A stretch of 64,000 nt of DNA, taken from contig JASJDC010000002.1 of NCBI GenBank assembly GCA_030065235.1, positions 62,001-126,000 on the forward strand, given 5' to 3'. This document shows positions 44,524 through 54,470 of the stretch, in pieces; positions within the stretch are counted from its first letter, which is position 1, and the number at the start of each line of letters is the position of its first letter. The position numbers and the translations under genes are program-made. Under the pieces are notes generated by a model. The model worked only from the letters and a program-made list of their open reading frames with translations. It was not told where the DNA came from and searched no databases. This DNA comes from Alphaproteobacteria bacterium (GTDB lineage Bacteria > Pseudomonadota > Alphaproteobacteria > UBA8366 > Aestuariispiraceae).

Positions 44524-47136
44524 TCAGGAACCGGTTATCCGGTTCCACCATCCCTTGCGTTTCGGCTGATCCGACGGCGTTTCTGCTTCAGGCGCGGCCT
44601 CCGATGGTGCGGACGGCGTTTCGATCGGCTCCGCCGGCGTTTCCGGCGCGCTCTCCGCCATTGGCGCGTCGCTGCTTTCGGTCTCATCCGGAACGAAGAT
44701 TTCAGAGCTGGGGGCCACGGTCGCGGCCAGTCCGGGATCGGTCTTCTCGGGATCGGTCTTCTCGGGATCGGCCTTCTCGGGTTCCGCCGCCTCGCTCGTC
44801 GCCGGCGCCTTTTCCGCCGCCGATTTAGCGGCCGCCTTCTTGGCCGACGCCTTGCGCGCACGCCGAGGTTTCTTGGCGGGTTTCAAATCGTCGCCAGAGT
44901 CTGACGCCGGGTCCACTTGCGGTTCGGTCGGCGACGCTTCAATCGGATCGCCGGCGGCGTCATTCTGGTCGGCTGAGTCGGCTTCGTCTTCCACAGGCGC
45001 GGCCGACCGGCGTCCGCCGCGGCGGCCGCGTCGCGTGCGCTTTGGTTTTTCCGCGTCGGCGGGCTCTACCGCGCCCGGCGCAGCCTCGGCGGCCCCTTCC
45101 GCTGGTTCTTGCGGCGTATCTTCCGCCGCTAAGCCGCTCTGAGGCTCCGCCTGGGCGTCGTCCGCCTCAGTTGCTTCCGCCGCGTCCATGGCGTCGGCGT
45201 CCTCGCGCCGTTTACGTCCGCCGCGTCGTCCGCGTTTCCGCCGGCGGCGCGGCTTGTCGTCCTCCTCGGAAGCGGCCTCGGCATCCGGAATCGCCGCGTC
45301 GCCCGCGTCCGAAGACCCCTCCGCTACGCCGGCCTCGATTTCCTGCGCCTCGGTCTCGCCCTCCTCATCGTAGCGCCGGCGCCGGCGGCGGCCGCGCTTG
45401 CGTCCCCTTCCTTCGCCGTCGGCGCGTCCATCGGTCCGGCTTTCCTGACGGCGCCCGCCGCCTTCGCTTTGATCGGCGCTGCTTGTTACCGTCGACTCCA
45501 CCGGGTTCTCATCGTCGGCGTCATGAGCGATCCGGGTCATCACATAGTTCGGCGGGATCAGCGCCTCGTCGGTCTCGAGCATGACCCGAAAACCGGAATT
45601 CTGCTCCATCTCCGCCAAGGTCGCGCGCTTATGGTTGAACAGATAGAGCGCCACCGACGGCGGAGCTTTGACATTGATCTGTTTCGAGCGCTTGCGCAGT
45701 CCTTCTTCTTCGACCGCGCGCAGGACCTGCAGCGCCGCCGATTCGGTCGACGGGATATAGCCGATGCCGCCGCAGGTGTGACAGGGCTGGGTCATCGCCT
45801 CCAACAGGCTGGGTCGCAACCGCTGCCGCGACATTTCCATCAGGCCGAACGGGCTGATCCGGCCGACCTGGATCCGCGCCCGGTCGCGCCGCAGCGCTTC
45901 CTTCAAGCGGCGCTCGACGGCCTGGTCGTTGCGGTTTTCCTCCATATCGATGAAATCGATCACGACCAGCCCGGCCATGTCGCGCAGGCGCAATTGCCGG
46001 GCGATTTCTTCGGCGGCCTCGAGATTCGTCTTCAGCGCCGTCTCTTCGATATGGCGCTCCCGCGTGGCGCGGCCGGAGTTGACGTCGATCGCCACCAACG
46101 CCTCGGTTTGATGCATCACGATCGACCCGCCGGAGCGCAACTGCACGACCGGATCGTAGATTTGGGTCAGTTGGGCTTCGACCTGATAGCGTTGGAAAAG
46201 CGGCACGCCGCCTTCATCTTTGTAGCGCTGGACCTTCTTGGCGTGACTGGGGATCATCGCCTTCATGAAGTCCTTGGCGATGCGATAGGCCTCGTCGCCG
46301 GCGACAAAGATCTCGTCAATATCCTTGCTGTAGAGATCGCGGATCGAGCGCCGGATCAGATTCGCCTCTTCATGGATCAGAGCGGGCGCCATCGATTCCA
46401 GCGTTTTGGAGCGGATGCCGTCCCACATCCGCATGATATATTCGTAGTCGCGCTTGATTTCCGCTTTCGAACGCTCCTGGCCGGCGGTGCGCAGAATGAC
46501 CGCCATCCCGTCCGGCACGCCGAGATCGCTCATCACCGCCTTCAGACGCTTGCGGTCTTGCGGATTGGCGATCTTCCGGCTCACACCGCCGCCGCGCGAG
46601 GTGTTGGGCATCAACACGCAATAGCGCCCGGCCAGCGACAGATAGGTGGTGAGCGCCGCGCCTTTGCTGCCGCGCTCTTCCTTGATCACCTGCACCAGCA
46701 GGACCTGCCGGCGTTTGATGACCTCTTGGATCTTATAGTGCCGGCGCAAACGCGGCCGGCGCTTTTGCGCTTCTTCGACGGCTTCCTCGGCGCCTTCGTC
46801 GCCGCCAAGTTCCTCGACCGGCGTTTCCGCATCGCCGTTCTCGTCATCGTCGCCCGAATCTTCTTCGACCAGATCCTCTCGGTCGGCGACCGGGATCCTG
46901 TAATAGTCGGGGTGAATTTCGCTAAAGGCGAGGAAACCGTGTCGGTTCCCGCCATAATCGACGAAAGCGGCCTGCAGGGACGGCTCAACCCGCGTTACTT
47001 TCGCGAGATAGATATTCCCTTTGAGCTGTAGTTTCGTCGCTGTTTCGTAATCGAATTCCTCGAGCCGATTACCACTGACCGCCACGACCCGGGTTTCTTC
47101 CGGGTGGGTGGCGTCGATCAACATACGTCGCGCCAT
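44524..47136 (-). CDS. rne: ribonuclease E
   Basis: 870 residues. It is the endonuclease core of the RNA degradosome. The catalytic half (about 1-520) has an S1 domain with a long acidic insertion (residues 90-120, DDDENGDAETPVEELGGDE), IAIDVNSGRATRERHIEETALKTN and VVIDFIDMEENRND, and the Zn-link CHTCGG. The C-terminal half is low-complexity, with basic RRGRRGGRR segments alternating with acidic stretches, as expected for the RNA/partner scaffold. A 15-base tandem repeat encodes EKTDP units near the end. It ends GWWNRITGS, a tail conserved in alphaproteobacterial RNase E. Confidence 0.98.
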   Translation of the reverse strand: MARRMLIDATHPEETRVVAVSGNRLEEFDYETATKLQLKGNIYLAKVTRVEPSLQAAFVDYGGNRHGFLAFSEIHPDYYRIPVADREDLVEEDSGDDDENGDAETPVEELGGDEGAEEAVEEAQKRRPRLRRHYKIQEVIKRRQVLLVQVIKEERGSKGAALTTYLSLAGRYCVLMPNTSRGGGVSRKIANPQDRKRLKAVMSDLGVPDGMAVILRTAGQERSKAEIKRDYEYIMRMWDGIRSKTLESMAPALIHEEANLIRRSIRDLYSKDIDEIFVAGDEAYRIAKDFMKAMIPSHAKKVQRYKDEGGVPLFQRYQVEAQLTQIYDPVVQLRSGGSIVMHQTEALVAIDVNSGRATRERHIEETALKTNLEAAEEIARQLRLRDMAGLVVIDFIDMEENRNDQAVERRLKEALRRDRARIQVGRISPFGLMEMSRQRLRPSLLEAMTQPCHTCGGIGYIPSTESAALQVLRAVEEEGLRKRSKQINVKAPPSVALYLFNHKRATLAEMEQNSGFRVMLETDEALIPPNYVMTRIAHDADDENPVESTVTSSADQSEGGGRRQESRTDGRADGEGRGRKRGRRRRRRYDEEGETEAQEIEAGVAEGSSDAGDAAIPDAEAASEEDDKPRRRRKRGRRGGRKRREDADAMDAAEATEADDAQAEPQSGLAAEDTPQEPAEGAAEAAPGAVEPADAEKPKRTRRGRRGGRRSAAPVEDEADSADQNDAAGDPIEASPTEPQVDPASDSGDDLKPAKKPRRARKASAKKAAAKSAAEKAPATSEAAEPEKADPEKTDPEKTDPGLAATVAPSSEIFVPDETESSDAPMAESAPETPAEPIETPSAPSEAAPEAETPSDQPKRKGWWNRITGS
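44734..44778 (-). repeat. 15-base tandem repeat, three units, in rne
   Basis: GGGATCGGTCTTCTC occurs twice and once with one change (GGCCTTCTC). It keeps frame and encodes EKTDP repeats in the disordered RNase E tail. Copy number may vary between strains. Confidence 0.85.
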
Positions 47137-47773
47137 AAATCCTCACTTCGACCCGATTCTCGGCGCGACGCGCGGCGTCGCCGCCGGTCCCGCCGCCGAA
47201 ATTCGGGCGATTGTTTGTCGAAATCCGGCGCATCGCGGGCCCTAGGCCGGACGCGCGCCTCGGCGCGCCGAACTCAACCGCGCCGAGGCCGTGTAAAGGC
47301 TTCGGTGCGGGTGGCGCGCTGTGGCTGGATTCCTGGGTTCTCAACATGCTTCTTTGCTACCGCGGTCTGTCGCAAAAGAGATGAGGCCGAGTCACTGGGC
47401 CAGATGTGAGTGCGCACCAGCCATACGCGACACCCCGGAACGCCCCGGCCTGTCCCGTCTGGAAACGCCGGATTTTGGGGGACGCGGCGGCGAGACCGCT
47501 CTCCGTGGCGCTATCGCGCTGAACGTCGACACGTCCGACGAAGCGCTGCGCCTTGCATCTCATTGCGATATATTCGCGGTATCAACCTACTGATCGCGGG
47601 CTCTTTGGCAATAAAAATTGCGCGCAACTTGTCTCATCGCGCAACGATTGGGGTCTCGCGCGGCCCCAGGGAGGCGCTCAGGATAAGACGCGTGCGGCGG
47701 GGGCGCGGCGTGAATTGAGTCTCAGCGCGAATACCGCCATAAATGTAGGGCTGAACGGAAATAGTGTCGCAAA
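47137..47773. other. 637-base region between divergent rne and amiC
   Basis: No credible gene; short frames on both strands lack resemblance and ribosome sites. On the rne side there is an 11 bp perfect GC hairpin (47257-47289), about 120 bases before the rne ATG, fitting a structured 5' leader. The half nearer amiC is less GC-rich. A weak promoter TTGAGT...CATAAA (about 47717-47745) points to amiC. Confidence 0.55.
47257..47289 (-). promoter_or_regulatory. GC-rich hairpin in the rne leader
   Basis: GCCTCGGCGCG (47257-47267) and CGCGCCGAGGC (47279-47289) pair perfectly over 11 bp with an 11-base loop. In E. coli the long rne 5' leader folds into hairpins that let RNase E limit its own mRNA. 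This stem could play the same part here. Confidence 0.45.
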
Positions 47774-49177
47774 ATGTTGAGGCTTTTGGACCATCAACGG
47801 ATTGGGTCGCAGCCGCGCGGTTTGCGCGCCCAAAAAAAGAGCCCCTTGCATCGGCGCGGGGTGAACGCGTGCGCCGTGCTGTTGGCCGCACTCGCCTTCG
47901 CGGGCGCTCCCAAGCATAGCGCGGCCGTCAGCGTCGAGGCGAACCCGCCGACGCAGCTTGCCCAGTCCGCCTCGCGGACGCCCATCGTCAAAGGCGTACG
48001 AATCGGCGCGCATGAGGGCTACACGCGCTTCGTGTTGGAACTCTCCAGCCAGGTTCCTTACCGGCTGCTCTCATTGGCGGACCCGTACCGGGTGGTGATC
48101 GACCTGCCGGAAGTGGCCTGGCCGAACCGATTGCAGCCCTTGAGCGCGGCGCGCGGGGTCGTCGGGCAGTACCGCTTCGGCCTGTTCCGCCAAGGCGTCA
48201 GTCGATTTGTCATCGATCTGACCCAGCCCGCGATCGTCGCCCGGCATTTCCGGCTGCCCGCCGCTGACGGCGCAGGCGGCCGCCTTGTCATCGACCTGAG
48301 AGCCAGCGACGTCCGAGGGTTCGCGGCCGCCCCAAGCGGCGCGCAATCAGATGATTGGGCCGCCTATGCCGGTTCCGAGGCGGCCGCCCCCAAAGGTCCA
48401 GCCGTCGTCGCGGCGGAACCAAGGGCTGCGCCCGCGCGCCGGACCACGGCGCCGGCGGGTCCGCGTGCGCCCAGTCCGCGCGAACGCCGGGTCGTTGTGC
48501 TTGACCCCGGCCATGGCGGGGTCGATCCCGGCGCGATCGGCGCCTCAGGCGTCTTCGAGAAGACCATCGTACTCAGCTTCGCCCGCGAGTTCCGATCCCA
48601 GCTTGAGGGCTCCGGCCGCTACAGGGTGGTGATGACCCGGGACAGCGACGTCTTTGTGAAACTGCGCGACCGCTATGAAGTGGCGCACCGCGCCGGGGCC
48701 GAGCTCTTCATATCGGTCCATGCGGACGCCCATGCGACAAATCGTCCTCGCGGCCTGTCGGTCTACACACTGTCGGAGACCGCGTCGGACAGGGAGGCGG
48801 CGGCGCTGGCGGCGCGCGAGAACAAATCTGACATCCTGGCCGGCTACGACCTCACCGGCTATGACGATCAGACCGCTTATATCCTGTTGGACCTGGCGCA
48901 GCGGAAAACCAGCGAGTCGAGTTGGCAATTCGCGCAGACCCTGGTCGAGACATTCCAAGGCGATGTGCGTCTGCTGCGCCGTCCCCACCGGTTCGCCGGC
49001 TTCGCCGTGCTGAAATCGCCGACCGTGCCGTCGGTGCTGGTCGAGCTGGGCTACCTGTCGAACCGGTCGGACGAGGCGAAGCTGAAATCGGCTGAGTATC
49101 GGCGCCAAGTCGGCGCGGCCTTGCTGCGCACCATCGACGCCTATTTCGCCGAACAGGAGAAACTCAGCCGTTCCTAA
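47774..49177 (+). CDS. amiC: N-acetylmuramoyl-L-alanine amidase AmiC-type (AMIN + amidase_3)
   Basis: 467 residues. Cell-separation amidase. Basic N-region and hydrophobic stretch (about 28-46) make a signal. AMIN domain at about 65-170 (GVRIGAHEGYTRFVLELS, PYRVVIDLPEV), Ala/Pro linker, then amidase_3 at about 235-460: VLDPGHGGVDPGAIG, VMTRDSDVFVKLRDR, LFISVHADAH, VLVELGYLSN. The zinc ligands His, Glu and His are in place. It lies between rne and mrcA, the conserved alphaproteobacterial order. Confidence 0.95.
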   Translation: MLRLLDHQRIGSQPRGLRAQKKSPLHRRGVNACAVLLAALAFAGAPKHSAAVSVEANPPTQLAQSASRTPIVKGVRIGAHEGYTRFVLELSSQVPYRLLSLADPYRVVIDLPEVAWPNRLQPLSAARGVVGQYRFGLFRQGVSRFVIDLTQPAIVARHFRLPAADGAGGRLVIDLRASDVRGFAAAPSGAQSDDWAAYAGSEAAAPKGPAVVAAEPRAAPARRTTAPAGPRAPSPRERRVVVLDPGHGGVDPGAIGASGVFEKTIVLSFAREFRSQLEGSGRYRVVMTRDSDVFVKLRDRYEVAHRAGAELFISVHADAHATNRPRGLSVYTLSETASDREAAALAARENKSDILAGYDLTGYDDQTAYILLDLAQRKTSESSWQFAQTLVETFQGDVRLLRRPHRFAGFAVLKSPTVPSVLVELGYLSNRSDEAKLKSAEYRRQVGAALLRTIDAYFAEQEKLSRS

Positions 49178-49333
49178 ACACGGCGGGGGCGCGGCGGCGG
49201 CGCGGCGAGGGTGTTGCGGTCGGGGCTGCGTGTCGCGCCGATCGGGCTCCTCGCGGGGGTGACCGCACCCCATTTACGCCGTAATCTAGCGTTAAGGCGC
49301 GCTCCTGAAAGGCGCATCGAGGGATCGAGGCTC

Positions 49334-51883
49334 GTGTTCAAGACCGTTATGTTCATGCTGCTGTTGACGGTGGTCGGCGGGATTGGCGCCGCCGGCGTCG
49401 CTGTCTATGGCCTGTGGCATTATGGGCGCGATCTGCCTGAGCATAAGGTTTTGGCGGATTATCAGCCGCCGACCGCGACGCGGGTGCATGCCGGCGATGG
49501 ACGGCTGATCGCCGAATTCGCGACCGAAAACCGGGTCTTCGTGCCCGTCTCGTCGATGCCGAAGCGGGTTCTTCAGGCCTTCATCTCGGCTGAGGACAAA
49601 AACTTCTATACGCATTTCGGCGTCGACCCGTTGGCGCTCGTACGCGCCGTGCTTACGAATGTGCGGATCGTGCTGCGCGGCGGCGGCCGGCCGATCGGCG
49701 CCTCGACCATCACCCAGCAGGTGGCGAAAAACTTCTTGCTGACCAATGAGCTGTCGATCGAACGTAAGATCAAAGAGGCGATCCTGGCGCTGCGCATCGA
49801 ACGGGTGCTGAGCAAAGATCGGATCCTCGAGCTTTATCTCAATGAGATTTTCCTCGGCTACCGGTCCTACGGCGTGGCCGCGGCGGCGCTGAACTATTTC
49901 GACAAGTCGTTGGACGAACTGTCGCTGGAAGAAGCCGCCTATATCGCCGCGCTGCCAAAGGCGCCGAACAATTACCATCCGATCCGGCGCCATGAAGCGG
50001 CGGTGACACGCCGAAACTGGGTGATCGGCCGGATGCTTGAAGAGGGTTATATCACCGACGCCGAGGCCGCCGAGGCGCGCATGAAGCCCTTGACCGTGCG
50101 GCCGCCCCGCGAACCTGTGCCCGTCGAGGCGCGCTATTTCGTCGAGGAATCGCGCCGCATCGTGGCCGAGAAAGTCGGGCTTTCGGCGGTGAACAAGGGC
50201 GGCTTGTCTATTCGCACGACGCTCGATTCCCGGCTACAGGCGATCGCCCGCGACGCGCTGCGCGGCGGCCTGACCGCCTATGACCGGCGCCATGGCTATC
50301 GCGGTCCGGTAACGCGGCTCGACCTGTCAGGGGCCGGCGCGGCGTCGAAAGAGTCGGATGTCTGGTTCACCGCGCTTTTGGAAATCGAAGACCCGCCGGA
50401 TATCGCGCCTTGGCGGCTGGCTGTGGTGCTGGCGACCGACGCGAAACAGGCGGAGATCGGCTTGAAGGACGGCTCGTTGGGCCAGATTCCGATGGCGGAA
50501 CTGACCTGGGCGCGCGAGGCGCTGGCGGATCAGGAACGCGGCCCGGCGGTCAATCGGCCGAGCGAGGTTGTGAAGGTCGGTGATGTCGTGCTGGTCGAGC
50601 CGGTCGCCTTTGGGCGGCCAGCGAAGGAGGGCGAGGACCCGACGCCCTATCCGGAAGGCAGTTACGGTTTGCGCCAAGTCCCCGAGGTTAACGGCGCGGT
50701 GGTCGCGCTGGACCCGCATACCGGCCGCATCCTGGCGATGCAGGGCGGCTGGAGCTTTGACGACAGCGAGTTCAACCGTGCGACCCAGGCCCGGCGTCAG
50801 CCCGGTTCCGCGATCAAGCCGTTCGTCTATCTCGCGGCGCTCGAGCAAGGCTATACGCCGGCGACCCTGATCCTGGACGCGCCCTTCGTCATGGACCAGG
50901 GGCCGGGCCAAAAGAAATGGAAGCCGGCCAATTTCTCGCGCAAATTCTATGGACCCAGCCCGATGCGGGTCGGGATCGAGCGATCACGCAACCTGATGAC
51001 TGTCCGCTTGGCGCAGGCCATCGGGATGGACGCCGTCGTCGAGACGGTCGATGCGTTCGGCGTGGCGGAGGATATGCCGACGCATCTGTCGATGTCGCTC
51101 GGCGCCGGCGAGACCACGCTGTTGGATCTGACGACGGCCTACGCGATGCTGGTCAATGGCGGCAAGCGGATCACACCGACCCTGATCGACCGGGTTCAGG
51201 ATCGAAACGGCGGCGCCGTCTATCGCCATGACGCCCGCCTGTGCGAAGGCTGCGTCGATGTCGCCTGGACCGGACAGGCGCCGCCTGAACCGCCGGATCC
51301 GCGCGCCCAGGTCGCCGACCCGGTCTCCGCCTATCAGGTGACCAGCATGCTGGAAGGCGTGGTTCTGCGCGGCACCGGCCGGCGGATCAGCGCGTTGGGC
51401 GCCCCGCTGGGTGGCAAGACCGGCACCACGAACGAAAGCCGCGACACATGGTTTATCGGCTTTGCGCCTGATCTGGCGGTCGGGGTGTTTGTCGGTTTCG
51501 ACACGCCGCGCCCCTTGGGGCAACAGCCCTGGGGCGGTCAGGAAACCGGTTCTTCGGTCGCCGCGCCGATCTTCAAGGAATTCATGCGCCAGACCCTCCA
51601 GGAAGTCTCGGCGGCGCCGTTCCGAACCCCACCCGGCGTCCGACTGGTCCGGATCGATGCGGACACGGGCGGCCTGGCGACCCGCGCCAGCGAGCGTGTG
51701 ATCCAAGAGGCGTTCCGCGCCGGGACCGAGCCGACCTCGGCGTCGCGCGGTCTGTTAATCGATGGGTCGACGTCGGCCGCGGCGTCCGGCGGTGTCGCCG
51801 GCGGCGCGCCCGCCGAGGCCGGCGCGGTCGCCGCACCCTCTGGCGGCGCCCCGACCCAGCGAGGCTCGCGCGGCCTCTATTGA
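49334..51883 (+). CDS. mrcA: penicillin-binding protein 1A (bifunctional transglycosylase/transpeptidase)
   Basis: About 849 residues. One N-terminal membrane helix, then a GT51 transglycosylase domain (SAEDKNFYTHFG with catalytic Glu, GASTITQQVAKNFLL, RKIKEAILALRIE), an OB-like insert, and a transpeptidase domain: SxxK at S492 (SAIKPF), SRN, and K695-TGTT. The tail is Gly/Ala-rich. GTG 49334 is chosen; an open frame runs up to 49211 but that extension is not membrane-like. It sits downstream of amiC and upstream of prfB. Confidence 0.95.
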   Translation: MFKTVMFMLLLTVVGGIGAAGVAVYGLWHYGRDLPEHKVLADYQPPTATRVHAGDGRLIAEFATENRVFVPVSSMPKRVLQAFISAEDKNFYTHFGVDPLALVRAVLTNVRIVLRGGGRPIGASTITQQVAKNFLLTNELSIERKIKEAILALRIERVLSKDRILELYLNEIFLGYRSYGVAAAALNYFDKSLDELSLEEAAYIAALPKAPNNYHPIRRHEAAVTRRNWVIGRMLEEGYITDAEAAEARMKPLTVRPPREPVPVEARYFVEESRRIVAEKVGLSAVNKGGLSIRTTLDSRLQAIARDALRGGLTAYDRRHGYRGPVTRLDLSGAGAASKESDVWFTALLEIEDPPDIAPWRLAVVLATDAKQAEIGLKDGSLGQIPMAELTWAREALADQERGPAVNRPSEVVKVGDVVLVEPVAFGRPAKEGEDPTPYPEGSYGLRQVPEVNGAVVALDPHTGRILAMQGGWSFDDSEFNRATQARRQPGSAIKPFVYLAALEQGYTPATLILDAPFVMDQGPGQKKWKPANFSRKFYGPSPMRVGIERSRNLMTVRLAQAIGMDAVVETVDAFGVAEDMPTHLSMSLGAGETTLLDLTTAYAMLVNGGKRITPTLIDRVQDRNGGAVYRHDARLCEGCVDVAWTGQAPPEPPDPRAQVADPVSAYQVTSMLEGVVLRGTGRRISALGAPLGGKTGTTNESRDTWFIGFAPDLAVGVFVGFDTPRPLGQQPWGGQETGSSVAAPIFKEFMRQTLQEVSAAPFRTPPGVRLVRIDADTGGLATRASERVIQEAFRAGTEPTSASRGLLIDGSTSAAASGGVAGGAPAEAGAVAAPSGGAPTQRGSRGLY

Positions 51884-52027
51884 CCGCCGTTTCGCCGACC
51901 GGCCGGCCTGCTCGACGCTGAGGACGCCGCCCTGGCCCTGAACCCGCTTGTCAAAGTGAGGCGCTTCGCCTAATCGAGTCCGCACCGCGACAGTATCGTC
52001 GCGGCATGTTTGGGAGCGCCCTCTGGG

Positions 52028-53159
52028 ATGAAGGCTGAAACGGTCGCCATTGTCGATGAACTCAAGCAGTCTTTGGCGCTGCTGAGGAGGCATCTTTGAC
52101 TTGGAGACGTCGAAAAAGCGCCTCCTGGAGTTGAATGCGCGCGTCGAGGACCCGACCCTTTGGGACGATGCGACGGCGGCCCAGAAGATCATGCGCGAAC
52201 GCGCTTCGCTCGAATCCCGACTGAACGCCTATTCTGCTCTTGAGAACGGACTAAGCGACAATCTGGAGTTGATTGAGCTTGGCGAAGCGGAAGGCGACGC
52301 CGAGGTCGTCGAGGAAGCGGAAGAGGCGCTGGCCGCGCTGCAATCGACCGCGCGCGACGCGCAGATCCAGAGCCTGTTGTCCGGCGAAGCGGACGGCAAC
52401 AACTGTTTCCTCGAAGTCCATGCGGGCGCCGGCGGCACCGAGAGCCAGGATTGGGCCAGCATGCTGCTGCGCATGTATAGCCGTTGGTCCGACCAGCACG
52501 GCTACAAGACCGAATTGATCGAAGAAAGCCCAGGCGAGGAAGCGGGCCTGAAATCCGCGACCCTCAAGGTCAGCGGCGAGGCGGCCTATGGCTGGCTCAA
52601 GACCGAAACCGGCGTGCATCGGCTGGTCCGTATTTCGCCTTTCGATTCCAACGCCCGGCGCCATACCAGCTTCTCCTCGGTGACCGTCTATCCGGAGATC
52701 GACGATTCGATCGAGGTCGATATTGAGGAAAAGGATTTGCGCATCGACACCTATCGCGCGTCCGGCGCCGGCGGCCAGCATGTGAACCGGACGGACTCGG
52801 CGGTGCGCATCACCCACATCCCGACCAACATCGTGGTTCAGTGCCAGAATGATCGGTCGCAGCATAAGAACCGGGCGACGGCGATGAAGATGCTGGAGGC
52901 GCGGCTCTACGAGCTTGAGTTGCGTAAGCGTGAGGAGGCGGCGCAGGCGGAGCATGAGGCGAAGAGCGAAATCGGCTGGGGCCGACAAATCCGCTCATAT
53001 GTCCTGCAACCCTATCAGATGGTCAAGGACCTGCGGACCGGCGTCGAAAAAGGCGCGGCGCAGTCGGTGTTGGACGGCGATCTCGACGACTATCTTGAGG
53101 CGGCGCTGGCGATGAAGCTGGATGGCGGTCCGGCGCAGCCGGTCGAGGATATCGACTAA
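52028..53159 (+). CDS. prfB: peptide chain release factor 2, made by +1 programmed frameshift
   Basis: About 376 residues over two frames: 52028-52096 joined to 52098-53159. The first frame ends at TGA (52097-52099) after CTT in CTT-TGA-C. An internal Shine-Dalgarno AGGAGG (52085-52090) sits three bases before CTT, exactly as in E. coli, so low RF2 lets ribosomes slip +1 and finish. The product has the stop-codon tripeptide SPF (ISPFDSNAR) and the catalytic GGQ ([11 protein letters not shown]). RF2 reads UGA/UAA. Its stop overlaps the convergent exporter gene. Confidence 0.98.
52085..52100 (+). promoter_or_regulatory. prfB frameshift signal
   Basis: AGGAGG, CAT, CTT, TGA, C: the internal anti-SD-binding sequence, slippery CUU and in-frame UGA with 3' C that autoregulate RF2. 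Confidence 0.97.
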
Positions 53160-54157
53160 GGCGTTCTTGTTCCGGCGCCATTTGTGTCGGCCTGTCTCGG
53201 CCGCCGGTTGGCGAGATAGATCCCAGGCAGCACCAGGGCTGCGCCGATCAGGTGATAAAGCGCCAGACTTTCCGACAGCAGCGCCCAGGCCATGACCGCG
53301 ACATAGATCGGGTTGAGATAGAGGATCAGGGACCCGCGCGCCGCGCCCAGCACTGACTGGACTTTGGCATAGGCCAGGAAGGCGCCAAAGCCGGCGATCA
53401 GCACCAGCGCCCCAATCGCGATCGCCACGTCCCATTGGACCGGCACGGCGCCCACCGTCATCGTCTCCCACAGCGTGAAGGGCGCCAGGATTAGCACGCC
53501 GAACAGGCAGATCGCGGTGAAGCGGGTCATCATGCCCATGCCGCTCGGCCGATATTTCACCATGATCGCGTAGACCGCCCAGCCGATCACCGCGGCGAGA
53601 ACCCAGACATCGCCGACGGCGAATCGCAGGGCCCGCAAGGCCTCAAGCTCGCCGCGAAAGACGATCCACAAAACGCCGATCAGACAAAGCAGCCCGCCGA
53701 CCCCTTGCAGCGTCGAGAATCGTTCGCCGTAGAACCGCCAGGCCAGAACCGCGATGAGCACCGGCGAGGAGGCGTAGAGCATGCCGATATTGGTGGCGGT
53801 GGTGGTCTCGGCGCCGATATAGACGAAGGCGCCGCAGACCCCCATGCCCAGCGCGCCGAGTACGGCCAGGTCCTTCCATTCCGCGATCACATCTTTGCGA
53901 TGGGCCCAAAGCTGCGGCCCGCGCAGCAGCAGCATCAGGAGCAGCACGCCGACCCACCGCCAAAAGGCGAGCGCCACCGGCGGGGCCGTGTCGGCCATCC
54001 AGCGTGCGACCAACATGTTGGTTCCGAACATCGCGGGCGTCGTCAGAAGCAACAGAAATGCGATGCGCGTCTCACTGAATCCCAGAAAACCGGGCGTCTG
54101 CGCGGGGTTCGGCGTCCTTGCGGAGGTCGCGTCGGCTGGGAGGGATCGGTCGGTCAT
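53156..54157 (-). CDS. EamA/DMT-family transporter
   Basis: 333 residues, ten predicted helices in two EamA repeats after a polar N-terminal 30. Markers include [88 protein letters not shown]. Substrate unknown; likely a small-metabolite exporter. ATG 54157 begins after an unconvincing upstream extension of the same frame. It converges on prfB and overlaps its stop by a few bases. It is not closely similar to the DMT protein at 7798. Confidence 0.9.
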   Translation of the reverse strand: MTDRSLPADATSARTPNPAQTPGFLGFSETRIAFLLLLTTPAMFGTNMLVARWMADTAPPVALAFWRWVGVLLLMLLLRGPQLWAHRKDVIAEWKDLAVLGALGMGVCGAFVYIGAETTTATNIGMLYASSPVLIAVLAWRFYGERFSTLQGVGGLLCLIGVLWIVFRGELEALRALRFAVGDVWVLAAVIGWAVYAIMVKYRPSGMGMMTRFTAICLFGVLILAPFTLWETMTVGAVPVQWDVAIAIGALVLIAGFGAFLAYAKVQSVLGAARGSLILYLNPIYVAVMAWALLSESLALYHLIGAALVLPGIYLANRRPRQADTNGAGTRTP

Positions 54158-54470
54158 CGCGCGGGTTCTAGCCGGGTTGACCGGGCGGAGCCAGGGCCGC
54201 CGCCGGAAAAGCGTTTGTGACGCGACGCGCGAAACCGTCCCCGCTGGATTTGGCCTTTTTTGCGCTTTCCGGGTGCGATCGGGATGACACTCCGTCGGAT
54301 TCGTCACAGCCGGCCACTTTACGCTTTCAGGACCCCGCCGGACGGTTAATGTTTCGGTTTGAACCCGCGCCGAAGAACGGAGTGCGGGACTGATCCGGCG
54401 GCGTTTTCGGGTCGAACAATGGGCGAGGAAACAAGGCCGTCGCATCCAAGGCGGCCGGAGAGAACAAACC
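54158..54470. other. 313-base gap between divergent genes
   Basis: Upstream region shared by the EamA gene (minus) and the DUF2062 gene (plus). I see no gene, RNA or clear promoter in it. Confidence 0.4.

Noticed and set aside
45469-47031. 520-residue open frame antisense to rne
   Set aside because: Shadow of the RNase E catalytic domain; no family resemblance.
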